A stretch of DNA of 64,000 bases, from assembly GCA_947497455.1 (NCBI GenBank), contig CANMGU010000002.1, forward strand, positions 322,501 to 386,500, read 5' to 3'. How positions within the stretch are numbered: position 1 is the stretch's first letter; the number at the start of each line of letters is the position of its first letter. Position numbers and translations under genes: made by a program. The DNA comes from an uncultured Sphingomonadaceae bacterium (GTDB lineage: Bacteria > Pseudomonadota > Alphaproteobacteria > Sphingomonadales > Sphingomonadaceae). Below the pieces are notes generated by a model, which was not told the DNA's origin, did no database searches, and saw only the letters and a program-made list of their open reading frames with translations. Positions 8,060 through 16,991 of the stretch are shown here, piece by piece.

Positions 8060-9427
8060 TTAGTGCCCAGACGGAACCTCACCGAAGCTAGTCCCCACCT
8101 CGGAATTTAAGGGCTCACGGAAAACGCCAATTCGATGTTGACCCTTCAGCAGAGACATAAACGCACTACTTGCCTCCGAACGCAGGTCATCTAATTCGGC
8201 CGAGGCAGACTCGTCATACTCAGTGAAGCGTTTTTGCCATTCAGCATCAAAAAAAGCAGTCGGATCGTCTAATGCACCTAGCGAGAATACTGGTAGAATG
8301 CCTTCGGCCACAAAACCATAGTAATCGTCCGGGAAAGGGTCAGCACCGGGCAAGTAGAAGGTGGGACAGCCATGGTGCAAAGCTTCAACGGCAACCCCGC
8401 TGTTGGGGACCAGCACTACGTCGACATCGCCGAAAAACCTATTTGCGTCTTCTCCTCTGGGACGAAGCTCGACCTTAGGAAGGACGGCGCTGGTACTCCA
8501 GTCCTGTAAGCAGCGCGGATGACGTCGAATGCAGACGGCGCCAACTTCGGGCCGCGCAGACAAGGACGCGATCAGCTCTTCGAGCCTTGACATATTCGGA
8601 AAGTAGCTGAGACAGAGGCCGATGCGATAGGGCTTCAAGTCCGCCTTGGGTGATCGGAAAGCCTCTTCAAAAGGGGGCAAGAGGACGACATTCGCCGCGT
8701 CAAACCCGACGTCGCAGCGTCGCGCCGCGAGGCGATACGCCTCGGTCGAGGCGCGATCGTAGAGGATCGATAAATCAAAAGTGAGTGGCGGGAAATGCTC
8801 GGTCACCGGCGCGTGTTGAAGGTAGCAAGTGACCTTTCCCTGTCGCCGCGCCGCCGCCAGCAAGGCCATGACGATCGGGGAATGATCGCACGCGATACAA
8901 ACCATCAGCAAATCGTCCCCCAGAGGCCGCTTCAAGAACATGACCGCTGCGGCCGCGGCCAGCACGCTTTGTAGATGCACAAATGGATCTGGGTGCCGAT
9001 TACGGCGCAATACGCCTCCCGCTTGCCAAATACGTTTTAACGAAAGGGCAACCCTCAACCGAACTCCGAAAGGGATCGAGCGGCCGTTGATACAGATGCC
9101 GCTGCGCGTCTGCGGATCAAGACACCGGTTTAACCTTTGGAAGGCCGCGACATTGTTGTCAGAAATACCGAACTGATAGACTTCCGTAGGCCCGTCAGGT
9201 TCTCGGATAATCCGGTATCCCAATACCACAGCCAGCACCATCAATGCATTTGCCAGACGGTTGCGGGATACAAAACTCGTAATCGCGAAAATAATCCTGA
9301 AGGTGGGTCTCTTCCGTGCTATACTTGGACCAATGTCGGCATGTATCTCCTGTCCGTGGAAGGCAAGGCTCTCCTGAATCAGAGGTTCAAAAACAGCATC
9401 TTGCGTTCTAAGCAATGGTTTTCTCAT
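8060..9427 (-). CDS. Capsule-type glycosyltransferase-like protein (candidate pseudaminyl transferase)
   Basis: A 455-residue soluble-looking protein of no family I recognise with certainty. The C-terminal half resembles GT-B enzymes of the polysialyl/CDP-glycerol transferase type: CLSYFPNM, CIRRHPR, and VVLVPNSGVAVEALHHGCPTF followed by an acidic loop (about 250-370). The HPR and NSGVAVEA stretches look like nucleotide-sugar contacts. It lies among Wzy, Wzx and pseudaminic acid genes, so transfer of CMP-pseudaminic acid or a derivative is a reasonable inference. No signal peptide is seen, consistent with a cytoplasmic face enzyme. It is GC-richer than the two membrane-protein genes upstream. 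Confidence 0.55.
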   Translation of the reverse strand: MRKPLLRTQDAVFEPLIQESLAFHGQEIHADIGPSIARKRPTFRIIFAITSFVSRNRLANALMVLAVVLGYRIIREPDGPTEVYQFGISDNNVAAFQRLNRCLDPQTRSGICINGRSIPFGVRLRVALSLKRIWQAGGVLRRNRHPDPFVHLQSVLAAAAAVMFLKRPLGDDLLMVCIACDHSPIVMALLAAARRQGKVTCYLQHAPVTEHFPPLTFDLSILYDRASTEAYRLAARRCDVGFDAANVVLLPPFEEAFRSPKADLKPYRIGLCLSYFPNMSRLEELIASLSARPEVGAVCIRRHPRCLQDWSTSAVLPKVELRPRGEDANRFFGDVDVVLVPNSGVAVEALHHGCPTFYLPGADPFPDDYYGFVAEGILPVFSLGALDDPTAFFDAEWQKRFTEYDESASAELDDLRSEASSAFMSLLKGQHRIGVFREPLNSEVGTSFGEVPSGH

Positions 9428-9432
9428 AATTG

Positions 9433-10665
9433 CTAATTCTTTGCATCGCTGCGGCTGCCTTTACTAGATGCGCGTGGCGATATGCGGCAGGCCAACAAGA
9501 ATAAGACGCCAACAAATAAAGTTGGTGAGAAAATGGTGAGAAATTCAGAAAAATTCGTATGCAGTACCTTGAAGAGAAAAGAATAAGCGAAAAGGTGGAG
9601 AATTGACACCTTTTCGGGAATACCAGAAAAATACTGCACGAAAAGAAACGCGAAAACCATCGGTGGGATGAAGAAAAATGGACCTTGAAGCAGAGTCCCA
9701 AGCAACGCTCCTGGGCTGGAGCCCGAACCGAAAGAGCGCCACATATCAAAATACGCCGCTTCCGATACATTGCGTGGATATTCGAACCTCAGGGGGCGCC
9801 CCGTGATCAAATCGTAGCGGTCCGAAATTGCTCTGAAAACCAACTCCAGGTATGAAATTCGATTTCCAATCACGCTTTCTCCTGCCAGATAGGTATATGC
9901 TTGTTCCGCTTGTATCGAAAAGCGAGCAATCGTCCAATTCGCCATAAAATCCAGTGTAAAATAGTCTGGGATAACTGAGAATTTGGATTGTAATCCGAAC
10001 CAGACAAGGAGGGTTGCCAACATGGCAAAAACCATGACACGTCCCGGACGCTTAATGCGAATGTCTAAGATGATCAAAACAAACATGCCAATCGTCAAAG
10101 CGCTGGCAAGCCCATCAACGATAAGAGCGAGGCTGGCTAAGAATGAGAGATACCAGACCTTCGAGAATGGTCGTCCTTGTTTCTGGGCGCGAATAAAAAT
10201 AACCATGCTTGCCAAACTTAAAGCTTGAGACAGTCCGTACATGATACCTGTGCTTCCGACCAATCCTCCCGAAACGTATCTGGCATTGCTTTCCAAAAGA
10301 ACTAACAGCAAAAGATTAAACCCGATCGTCAGGATAATGACAGCCCGAACCATCTGTCGAGAAACTGAGATCTTGCTCAGTGGACGCATCAACTGAGCGA
10401 ATGCTATGCCAAGCCCACTAATGCAAATTGTGAGAATAACAAAAATGCTGAAAGTCAGCCAATCAAAGCGCGATATCTGATACATCGGTTCATAAAATGC
10501 GATTGCCACACGCGATGCAACCAGCCAGAAGATATCCTGCAGATACAGAAGGGCCAACAAAAACCCCGCATTTCTCCGGGCAAGACTAAGGGCAGACGCA
10601 GATCCGTTAGCAGTCAGATCAATTTGACGGACGGGAAAGGCACCTAAGTTTGAGAGGTTAGTCAT
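9433..10665 (-). CDS. Wzy-type polysaccharide polymerase (O-antigen polymerase-like)
   Basis: A 410-residue protein with about ten to twelve hydrophobic segments spread along its length and a larger periplasmic-type loop in the last third (about 260-320, with repeated Arg/Tyr residues). This profile is that of Wzy repeat-unit polymerases, which are recognised by topology rather than sequence. It would join flipped undecaprenyl-linked units at the periplasmic face. Its start overlaps the flippase gene by 8 nt. A lipid-linked ligase is an alternative. Confidence 0.65.
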   Translation of the reverse strand: MTNLSNLGAFPVRQIDLTANGSASALSLARRNAGFLLALLYLQDIFWLVASRVAIAFYEPMYQISRFDWLTFSIFVILTICISGLGIAFAQLMRPLSKISVSRQMVRAVIILTIGFNLLLLVLLESNARYVSGGLVGSTGIMYGLSQALSLASMVIFIRAQKQGRPFSKVWYLSFLASLALIVDGLASALTIGMFVLIILDIRIKRPGRVMVFAMLATLLVWFGLQSKFSVIPDYFTLDFMANWTIARFSIQAEQAYTYLAGESVIGNRISYLELVFRAISDRYDLITGRPLRFEYPRNVSEAAYFDMWRSFGSGSSPGALLGTLLQGPFFFIPPMVFAFLFVQYFSGIPEKVSILHLFAYSFLFKVLHTNFSEFLTIFSPTLFVGVLFLLACRISPRASSKGSRSDAKN

Positions 10666-11839
10666 GGAGGAAAGGCCTACGAAAATAACGCAAAATCAAG
10701 ATTAGTAGCCAAGTACCACCCATTATAATCGTCAGGGCCGGCACGGCGAACAGGGGCAGCGTTTGCCACAAACCGATGCTCACGAGAGTAAGTGCCAGCA
10801 TGCTCGAAATTCCCATACAGATCAAATATGTCGAAAAGGTCGACCACTTATCAGCAAACCACTGGATATAGCCCAAATGCGCCGTCAACAAGGCGAACAT
10901 AAGGGTATCAGCGATCATGATCGGGATCAGAAGCGCAATAAGCCAGATATCTTTCTGCAAAACGGTTGCCAAAACACTGCCGGCCCCAATAAGATAGAGA
11001 AAGGCCAAAGACAATACCGGAAACAGCAATCTTCGCATCGTTGGCCACAAAAGCTGCTGAAAGCGTTTTGTCCGGCGCGCAATCAACTTACGATAGGGGA
11101 TCTGATATCGCACGTTGAAGACAATCGTCACACTCTGACAGAGTTGCGCCGTGGCCAGATAGATATGGGCCTGCTCGGGGAAGACCTTCGATACAAAGAG
11201 ACGGGGGAGTTGCAGATAGGCGGCGGTGAGAAAGCTGCCGAAGAGAAAGACCAGGTTTTTGTGAATCAACGTCAGTCCTTCGACCGACAGTTGCGGCCTA
11301 AGGCCCGACACTCGCAGGAAGGTCAGTACCATAAAGACTAAGATCAGTCCGGAAAACGCTATGAAAGTCTGCTTGTAGTCGGCGCCTGTCATGCTCGCCG
11401 CGATCGGTAGTACAAACCAGCCCGAGCGCAGCGATTGGACCAGGAACCATTTGACGAAGTCTTTGCGGTATTCCAACGCCCGAGAGATCTCGTCAGCCAG
11501 CTTCTCGATCAGGAAAGTCAGGCAGATTGCGGCAATCAGCAACGGCTCGAACCCAAGCGGCAGCAGGATCAGCGCCGCGGACAGCACCGTCAGGCTAAAT
11601 AGGGTAAGCCAGCTGAGCGCGGCCACGTAGTGACGGCCAAGTCTGGCATGGCCGCTTTCGCCAGCATGCGAGCGGAAATAATCCAGATGCACGGGGATGG
11701 AGGAGATGGTCAGCGCCATCATCGCCACCGGCAGCAGTAAGATCAGAATATTGCCGTCGCTGACCATCGTCCCCTCCAGCACGACCGCGATCGGTCGCAG
11801 GAGCAGCGGCAGCACCCTGAGTAAAAGGAGCCGGATCAC
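10658..11839 (-). CDS. Wzx-type lipid-linked oligosaccharide flippase-like protein
   Basis: A 393-residue polytopic membrane protein with roughly ten to twelve helices in pairs separated by short basic loops, the general form of MATE/PST-fold flippases. No strict motif is available for Wzx. Its position just before the Wzy-like gene with an 8-nt overlap supports export of the undecaprenyl-linked repeat unit across the inner membrane. The start codon is GTG at 11839; the N-terminus is unusually Leu-rich and a later start is possible. The gene is followed upstream by a 99-base gap. Confidence 0.65.
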   Translation of the reverse strand: MIRLLLLRVLPLLLRPIAVVLEGTMVSDGNILILLLPVAMMALTISSIPVHLDYFRSHAGESGHARLGRHYVAALSWLTLFSLTVLSAALILLPLGFEPLLIAAICLTFLIEKLADEISRALEYRKDFVKWFLVQSLRSGWFVLPIAASMTGADYKQTFIAFSGLILVFMVLTFLRVSGLRPQLSVEGLTLIHKNLVFLFGSFLTAAYLQLPRLFVSKVFPEQAHIYLATAQLCQSVTIVFNVRYQIPYRKLIARRTKRFQQLLWPTMRRLLFPVLSLAFLYLIGAGSVLATVLQKDIWLIALLIPIMIADTLMFALLTAHLGYIQWFADKWSTFSTYLICMGISSMLALTLVSIGLWQTLPLFAVPALTIIMGGTWLLILILRYFRRPFLHD

Positions 11840-11938
11840 TTAGCGAAGCCAGGGAACAACGACAGGAAAGCGCCTAGCAATTACCGAGGTCCGCCAATGC
11901 ATAGTTGGAGTTCTATCCGGCATCGGTCACAACAGATA

Positions 11939-12679
11939 TTATCGGACAGCCAGATCGGGGTCGAGGCCGCTGCCCTTGAAGATGCTTCGCGCACCCTCCA
12001 CCGTAGGCAGGGTGTAGAGCGTCACCGCATAGCGAGCGCCAGTCTGGATTGGCTTGCCACCATGGATACATTTGGTATCGCAGATCAGCAGCGACCCCGC
12101 CTCGGCAGTGACCTCGACCAAATCGTGCGCCGCGCTGTTGAAGCGGCTCTTGCCCAGCGGATAGTCGGCGCGAGTCTTAAACAAATTGAAATGTGTGTCG
12201 GGGATATACTGGAACGGCCCATTCTCGGTTGTTACGTCCGAGAGGTACCAGATGCATTTCACCTGGTGCGAGAAGGGCGAATCGCGGTGAAGTCCGCCGC
12301 CCGAGCCGAGGTTACGATCCTTAGGCACCACACGGTTAGCCATGAGAAACCAGGATTTCGTCTTACGCCCAGTATAGGCGTCAATTGCCAAGATGCAGCG
12401 CTCGATTTCGAGCTCCGACAGAAAGTCCGGAATATCACGTTCAAAGCCCAGAATCCGGGTGTCCGACGCGACGTCGTCGCGCCATACCCTAGAATGGGCT
12501 CGATCCTCGGCGGCCGCGTCGATCCGCGCGATCATTTCCTGGCAGGCCGCCTTCGAAAGGGAGCTGAGCTGGAGTATCGCTGTCTTTTCTTTCAGCTCAC
12601 TAAACTCGCCGCGGGCAGCGAAAAAACGCATCCAGGCCGATGCGGCGGCCGTCTTCGCGTAGTTGACTATGTCGTTCAT
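11939..12679 (-). CDS. Phytanoyl-CoA dioxygenase (PhyH)-like 2OG-Fe(II) oxygenase
   Basis: A 246-residue protein with the facial triad of 2-oxoglutarate iron oxygenases: HRD in GGLHRDSPFSHQVK (about 140) and a distal His in DTKCIHGGKP (about 203), followed by an Arg (GARYAVTLY) that would hold 2OG. It lies between the flippase and PseI genes, so hydroxylation of a nonulosonic acid, a sugar intermediate or an acyl group on the glycan is an inference. PhyH-like genes are seen in other glycan and secondary-metabolite loci. The substrate cannot be read from sequence. Confidence 0.7.
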   Translation of the reverse strand: MNDIVNYAKTAAASAWMRFFAARGEFSELKEKTAILQLSSLSKAACQEMIARIDAAAEDRAHSRVWRDDVASDTRILGFERDIPDFLSELEIERCILAIDAYTGRKTKSWFLMANRVVPKDRNLGSGGGLHRDSPFSHQVKCIWYLSDVTTENGPFQYIPDTHFNLFKTRADYPLGKSRFNSAAHDLVEVTAEAGSLLICDTKCIHGGKPIQTGARYAVTLYTLPTVEGARSIFKGSGLDPDLAVR

Positions 12680-12722
12680 GGCGATTTCTCTTAACTACAC
12701 CAGCCCCAAGTCAAGGGCATTT

Positions 12723-13778
12723 TCAATCTTCATCCTGGAGACAATCCCACAAAAGCGGTTCGCCGAATTTCAGGTCGCGGGCCGCGCGCCGACCCATTAC
12801 CGCGTCGTAATGCTTGGGCGCCAACCCGTGACCCGGCCGTATAGAGCGTAGGTTCTCGGGCGTGAACGTCTGACCTGCGGAGATGTCGCGGCTTACGTAA
12901 AGCGATCTGCGAAACGTGACATTGTTCTGTTCACTGGACTTTAGACCATAGTTCACACGACCCTTGGCCGCCCAGGCGATCTTCGCACTTTGACAGAGTT
13001 GGGTAAACTCTGCAGGCTCGAGCGAGAAGCTATCGTCAGGACCACCACCTGACTTGTCTAAGGTGAAATGCTTTTCGATGATCGAAGCACCAACCGCCAC
13101 GCTAGCAATGGCGGTGGTGTTGTCGAGTGTGTGGTCCGAAAGCCCGGTCACCAATCCGAAACGGTCGATCATGTCAGGGATGGTGGCGAAGTTGTAATCC
13201 TCGGCGGGCGCAGGATAGCCGCTGACGCAATGCAGGATAGCAAGCTCGGAGCAGCCGCCGTCACGCGCCGCCTCAATCGCCTCCCCGATTTCCTCGGCAT
13301 CAGCAATACCTGTAGAGATAATCATCGGTTTGCCGGTCGCGGCGACATAGCGGATCAAGGGCAGGTCTACCGCCTCAAAGGAGGCGATCTTGTAGGCTGG
13401 CGCCCCCAAATCCTCTAGTAGATCGACAGCGGAGAAATCGAAGGGCGACGAGAACATAGGAATGCCCAGTTCGCGGGCCCGCTCGAACATCGGCTTGTGC
13501 CACTCCCAGGGAGTATGCGCCTCCTCATAGAGGCTATACAGCTTGCGTCCGTCCCAGAGCCCGCCCTGAATACTAAATTCCGGCAGATCACAGTCGAGAG
13601 TGATGGTGTCGGGACGGTAGGTCTGAATCTTAATCGCGTCAGCGCCCGTCCCGGCGGCGGCTTCAATCAGACGGATCGCCGCGTCGAAATCTCCGTTATG
13701 GTTCGCGGACAGTTCGCAGATGACGTAAGGAGGGTGCTCTGGACCAATGAGACGATTGCAAATACTAATCTCTCTCAT
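12723..13778 (-). CDS. pseI: Pseudaminic acid synthase (PseI, NeuB family)
   Basis: A 351-residue NeuB-family enzyme. The TIM-barrel domain (about 1-280) shows CELSANHNGD, IKIQTYRPDTITLD, SSPFDFSAVDLL, KIASFE and GLSDHT, and a C-terminal SAF antifreeze-like domain follows (SLYVSRDISAG to about 350). It condenses phosphoenolpyruvate with 2,4-diacetamido-2,4,6-trideoxy-L-altrose to make pseudaminic acid. The opening CELSANHNG and the PseB/C/G neighbours favour PseI over sialic or legionaminic synthases. The start overlaps the PseG-PseH stop as ATGA. Confidence 0.92.
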   Translation of the reverse strand: MREISICNRLIGPEHPPYVICELSANHNGDFDAAIRLIEAAAGTGADAIKIQTYRPDTITLDCDLPEFSIQGGLWDGRKLYSLYEEAHTPWEWHKPMFERARELGIPMFSSPFDFSAVDLLEDLGAPAYKIASFEAVDLPLIRYVAATGKPMIISTGIADAEEIGEAIEAARDGGCSELAILHCVSGYPAPAEDYNFATIPDMIDRFGLVTGLSDHTLDNTTAIASVAVGASIIEKHFTLDKSGGGPDDSFSLEPAEFTQLCQSAKIAWAAKGRVNYGLKSSEQNNVTFRRSLYVSRDISAGQTFTPENLRSIRPGHGLAPKHYDAVMGRRAARDLKFGEPLLWDCLQDED

Positions 13779-15316
13779 GCGACGGTCTCCAAATATAGAT
13801 GATATGTCCGAAAAGGCTCGGAGTACGGTCCGAGTCGATACCCTGCCTCCTCGAAACAGCGCTGGGACGCAATATTCTCCACATGCACCTTGGCGTCAAG
13901 CCGTGCAAGCTTCAATTCAACAGCGAACCTTCTGGCTTCTGACAACAGGGCAGCCGCGAGACCTCGGCCGCGCATCTCCTTCGATAGACAGATGCTGATC
14001 CAAGCGGCGCCACCCTCATTCATATCCAAGCGAATATAGCCACAAGGCAAGTCACCAAGTTGCATAATCCGAAAGGCCCGACAGGGATCGAGCAGGGCCG
14101 CGCGGTACCATTCATGGTGCTCCACGAACCCGGTCCTATCGCCGCTAAGGTTGAATCTAGCACTGGCGACGTCGCGGCGCCATTCCCATATTCGACGGGA
14201 ATCGGCAAGCGTAGCGCCTCGAAACTTGGTATCTTGTTGAAAAAGCGCCGCCATGACGCGACCCACGCCATCGCCGTCACAAAGCTCAGCAGCGTTTTCC
14301 GATAACGTGGTCAAGCAGGCGGGTTCAAGCGCTTGTACGACCACCTCCTGTAAGCGGCGCGCGAACTCCGGTGCCAGCAAAGGACCAGGGTCCAAGGCCA
14401 CTCCCGCCTCAGCAACAGCCCGGGCAATTGAGGATTGATTCGCGGCAATCCCCACGACAATGCTCGGGAGGCCCAAACTGCAGCGCTCCCAAGTGGTGGC
14501 CCCACCTGCTCCAATTGCCAGGTCAGCCATTGCCATACGTGTTGCCATGTCGGACACATCAACTACGACTTCTGTGGGCATTTGCATATCGCGCGCCAGT
14601 GCCCTGACCTTTTCCAGCGCTGGTGATTGGGCGCCCATCACCACCTCGAGTTTCATGTCGCTGAGAACCGGCGCATTCCGCAGGGCTTCAAGAACCTTTG
14701 AGGTAGCGTCAACCGGATCTGCACCGCCAAAGGAAATCAGTAGATGCTCCAATCCGCGGTCTGCTCGGAGGGCCAGAGTCTCGGAGCGGGTTTCGGCGAA
14801 ATCCGGTCTGAGAAGCGCATAGGCCGGGCCAATCAGACGCGTACAGCCGTCCGGCACGAGCCTGTCATAATCTTCAGCGGTCCGCCCAAGATTCTGATCC
14901 AGAAGAAGGTCTGCAGCATGGGGACGGTCGGCGAGATCGTCGATGACCATTATTGGCGTACCCGGTGGCACGGCCGCCGTCTCCCAACGGGCATCCAGCG
15001 CGTAGTGATCGACAACTACCCTATCCGGGGCCAGCGCCGCCAGAATCTTGCGGCTCCGCTCAATCTCTTCCTCCAAGGGTAAACCGGCCCGGGCGGCGTT
15101 ATCGGCTGGCTGCGCTGGAAGGGCGGTTACGCTATGTCCGTGCGAAACAATACGGTCCATCATGTGACCTGGCAGATCGCTGCAGATAAAATGACAGGCC
15201 GCTCCCGCCACTTTGAGCGCTTCCGCCAACGTGAGACAGCGCATTACATGCCCGCTGCCGATCTCGACTGAAGCATCGGCGCGAAAGGCGATCCGAAGAG
15301 GTCTAGTTGGGGGCAT
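13775..15316 (-). CDS. Fused PseG UDP-sugar hydrolase and PseH-like GNAT acetyltransferase
   Basis: A 513-residue two-domain protein. Residues about 1-340 are PseG: the opening RADASVEIGSGHVMRC holds the catalytic His, and the C-terminal GT-B-like half has SFGGADPVDAT and GAGGATTWERCSLGLPS. It removes UDP from the diacetamido-altropyranose. Residues about 350-513 are a GNAT domain with the acetyl-CoA loop RGRGLAAALL and the ENIASQRCFEEAGY ending, as in PseH, which acetylates the 4-amino sugar made by PseC. So one polypeptide carries two consecutive steps, acetylation then hydrolysis. I use the ATG at 15316; a GTG at 15325 is possible. Confidence 0.9.
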   Translation of the reverse strand: MPPTRPLRIAFRADASVEIGSGHVMRCLTLAEALKVAGAACHFICSDLPGHMMDRIVSHGHSVTALPAQPADNAARAGLPLEEEIERSRKILAALAPDRVVVDHYALDARWETAAVPPGTPIMVIDDLADRPHAADLLLDQNLGRTAEDYDRLVPDGCTRLIGPAYALLRPDFAETRSETLALRADRGLEHLLISFGGADPVDATSKVLEALRNAPVLSDMKLEVVMGAQSPALEKVRALARDMQMPTEVVVDVSDMATRMAMADLAIGAGGATTWERCSLGLPSIVVGIAANQSSIARAVAEAGVALDPGPLLAPEFARRLQEVVVQALEPACLTTLSENAAELCDGDGVGRVMAALFQQDTKFRGATLADSRRIWEWRRDVASARFNLSGDRTGFVEHHEWYRAALLDPCRAFRIMQLGDLPCGYIRLDMNEGGAAWISICLSKEMRGRGLAAALLSEARRFAVELKLARLDAKVHVENIASQRCFEEAGYRLGPYSEPFRTYHLYLETVA

Positions 15317-15575
15317 AAGACACACGGACTGGGAAACCGGCTGCGACAGGCACGGCTTTAGTACCGAAAGGCATCCTATTGGTAAATTGAGGCATATTAA
15401 CAGGAGCCATCGCCGAGGCCCTAATCTGCGTCACCTCATTGACCATCTGCAGGCAGATCCCAGGCGCGCCCGAAGCGATCGCCAGTATCAACACTGAAGA
15501 AGCGACGGTTTCGATGAGCGAAAAAGCCGCATTGAGAGCGAGGGATTTGAAACTTTTGTGGGCCTCGCCTGACAT
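15303..15575 (-). CDS. Uncertain 90-residue ORF upstream of pseG-pseH
   Basis: This frame fills the 315-base gap between the methylase and PseG-PseH genes on the same strand and overlaps the PseG start. It has one hydrophobic segment (about 15-37) followed by a low-charge tail. I recognise no family. The long overlap with PseG in another frame and a weak start site argue against it; the unusual gap in a tight operon argues that something once stood here. It could be a remnant or a spurious frame. Confidence 0.25.
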   Translation of the reverse strand: MSGEAHKSFKSLALNAAFSLIETVASSVLILAIASGAPGICLQMVNEVTQIRASAMAPVNMPQFTNRMPFGTKAVPVAAGFPVRVSYAPN

Positions 15576-15631
15576 ACATCAGAAATCAGCTCTGAACATA
15601 ACTTTGGTGTGCCTCTGCCCTTAAGCACGCT

Positions 15632-16252
15632 TCATTTCTTCTTGAGTAAGAACCAAGTTACGTCATCTTGCGGAAAGTTCGGATCGCCATGGTAACAGAA
15701 CCCGTAATCCACCAGCTCTAAATCTGCAAAACGGCTAAGCATTTCGCCAGCAAAATCACGTTTGAACAGTCGGTCTTCATGGCCACGATACGGCATGGCT
15801 ACGGGAGTCGGGTTGAAATACTCGGCAATGCAAATATACTTGCTACTACTTGCATGAAGCTTGTCATAGACTTGCGAAAGCGCATCGGGATTTATGTGGA
15901 TTAACACGCCCTTTATGAGCGTCAAATCCCATTGCCGTTTTGGTGTAAATTCGAGAATAGACTCCGCGTGTACGTCGCATCTTCCCCATTCGCTTAAGGC
16001 TGCGGCAGCGTGTTCGTTGATTTCCACCGCAGATAGGTCGGCTTCTGCGATTAACGTGTCGATTGCCCGTAGGTTGAGGCCAATGTTCGCGCCAAATTCT
16101 ATTACCGACTTGACGTTTCGGGTGCTATTGAGGATCTTGGCAAAAAGCGCGGTATTGGCTGCAATCCACGCTGCACCGATATTGCGATCAGAATAATCGT
16201 CGCCGAACTGCCCAGCCCAGAATTTTTCTTGTTCAGTCGCAAAGCTCGTCAT
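15632..16252 (-). CDS. Pseudaminic acid biosynthesis-associated SAM methyltransferase
   Basis: A 206-residue class I methyltransferase. The N-terminus (EQEKFWAGQFGDDYSDRN) and the SAM-binding motif VIEFGANIGLNLRA (about 48-62) are the signature of the Pse-associated methylase family found only in nonulosonate loci. Further motifs are SAVEIN and the LTLIKGVLIHINP segment. Its probable role is N- or O-methylation of a pseudaminic acid derivative or its amidine; the exact acceptor is unknown. Start and upstream stop overlap as ATGA. Confidence 0.88.
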   Translation of the reverse strand: MTSFATEQEKFWAGQFGDDYSDRNIGAAWIAANTALFAKILNSTRNVKSVIEFGANIGLNLRAIDTLIAEADLSAVEINEHAAAALSEWGRCDVHAESILEFTPKRQWDLTLIKGVLIHINPDALSQVYDKLHASSSKYICIAEYFNPTPVAMPYRGHEDRLFKRDFAGEMLSRFADLELVDYGFCYHGDPNFPQDDVTWFLLKKK

Positions 16253-16989
16253 CCATAATCTCCTTTAACTATTTTCTTCTGTTCAACATGGGCATTGATG
16301 CGCAACCACTCAGGGTTTCGTCTTATCAATTGCACGACGTCTGCTAAGCGGATGCTGTCAGGATCTTGAGCGGCATCAAAAATACGGCTCAACAGCTCAA
16401 AGTCTTCTTGGGTGTCCAGCGTTAGACGATAGGAAGACAGATCTTCCGCATTTTCAATACTCAGAATCCGAAACTGGTCCGCATTGTCGTACATGAACGT
16501 TGTGACGTGCTCACGGTGTGGGACCGAGGTCGCTTTTTCAAGCATCAAATCTAGCATTTGACGAGAAAAAATCTCCGCATCAAGGCCCCGCGGGAATGAC
16601 CGGCGCACACAATTGCTGACGAGGTCAGCATCGCCCGTGTCAAAACGTTTGACCATCAATGACAATACATCCGGGTCAATCAACGGACAATCGGCAGTTA
16701 TCCGCATGATGGCATCAGCGCCGCTAGCACTGGCCGCTGCCCCGAACCGAGCCAAAACGTCTACCTCGTCCCCGCGGATAACGGTGGCGCCGAAGGATGG
16801 CACATTCTGCGCAACAACATCATCACCAGCCTGGTCGGACGTTGCCACGACAACTTCGTCGAAAGCGTTGGAGGAATATACCCGCTCCACGACACGTTGC
16901 AAGACCGGCTTTCCTGCCAAAAGCTTCAAAATCTTGCCTGGTAGGCGAGTCGATCCCATCCGTGCCTGAATGATAGCAACAGTACGCAT
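16249..16989 (-). CDS. SpsF-like cytidylyltransferase, probable CMP-pseudaminic acid synthetase
   Basis: A 246-residue nucleotidyltransferase. It opens with AIIQARMGSTRLPGKIL, the CMP-nonulosonate/KDO synthetase-type nucleotide loop in its SpsF form, then VVATSDQAGDD, the RGDEVDVLARF segment and RITADCPLIDPD with acidic metal ligands. In Pse loci of this type it takes the place of PseF and would activate the 9-carbon sugar with CTP. A canonical PseF (IPARGGSKRIP) is not present in the window. Assignment to this step rests on family and context. Confidence 0.8.
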   Translation of the reverse strand: MRTVAIIQARMGSTRLPGKILKLLAGKPVLQRVVERVYSSNAFDEVVVATSDQAGDDVVAQNVPSFGATVIRGDEVDVLARFGAAASASGADAIMRITADCPLIDPDVLSLMVKRFDTGDADLVSNCVRRSFPRGLDAEIFSRQMLDLMLEKATSVPHREHVTTFMYDNADQFRILSIENAEDLSSYRLTLDTQEDFELLSRIFDAAQDPDSIRLADVVQLIRRNPEWLRINAHVEQKKIVKGDYG

Positions 16990-16991
16990 CT

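Noticed and set aside
10763..11341. 192-codon frame antisense to the flippase gene
   Set aside because: The sense strand gives a regular multi-helix protein; the antisense translation is Gln/Lys/Arg-rich with no recognisable fold.
11897..12694. Long open frame antisense to the PhyH-like gene (265 codons)
   Set aside because: It lies opposite a protein with clear iron and 2OG residues, and its own translation has no domain, only the Arg-rich composition of a shadow frame.
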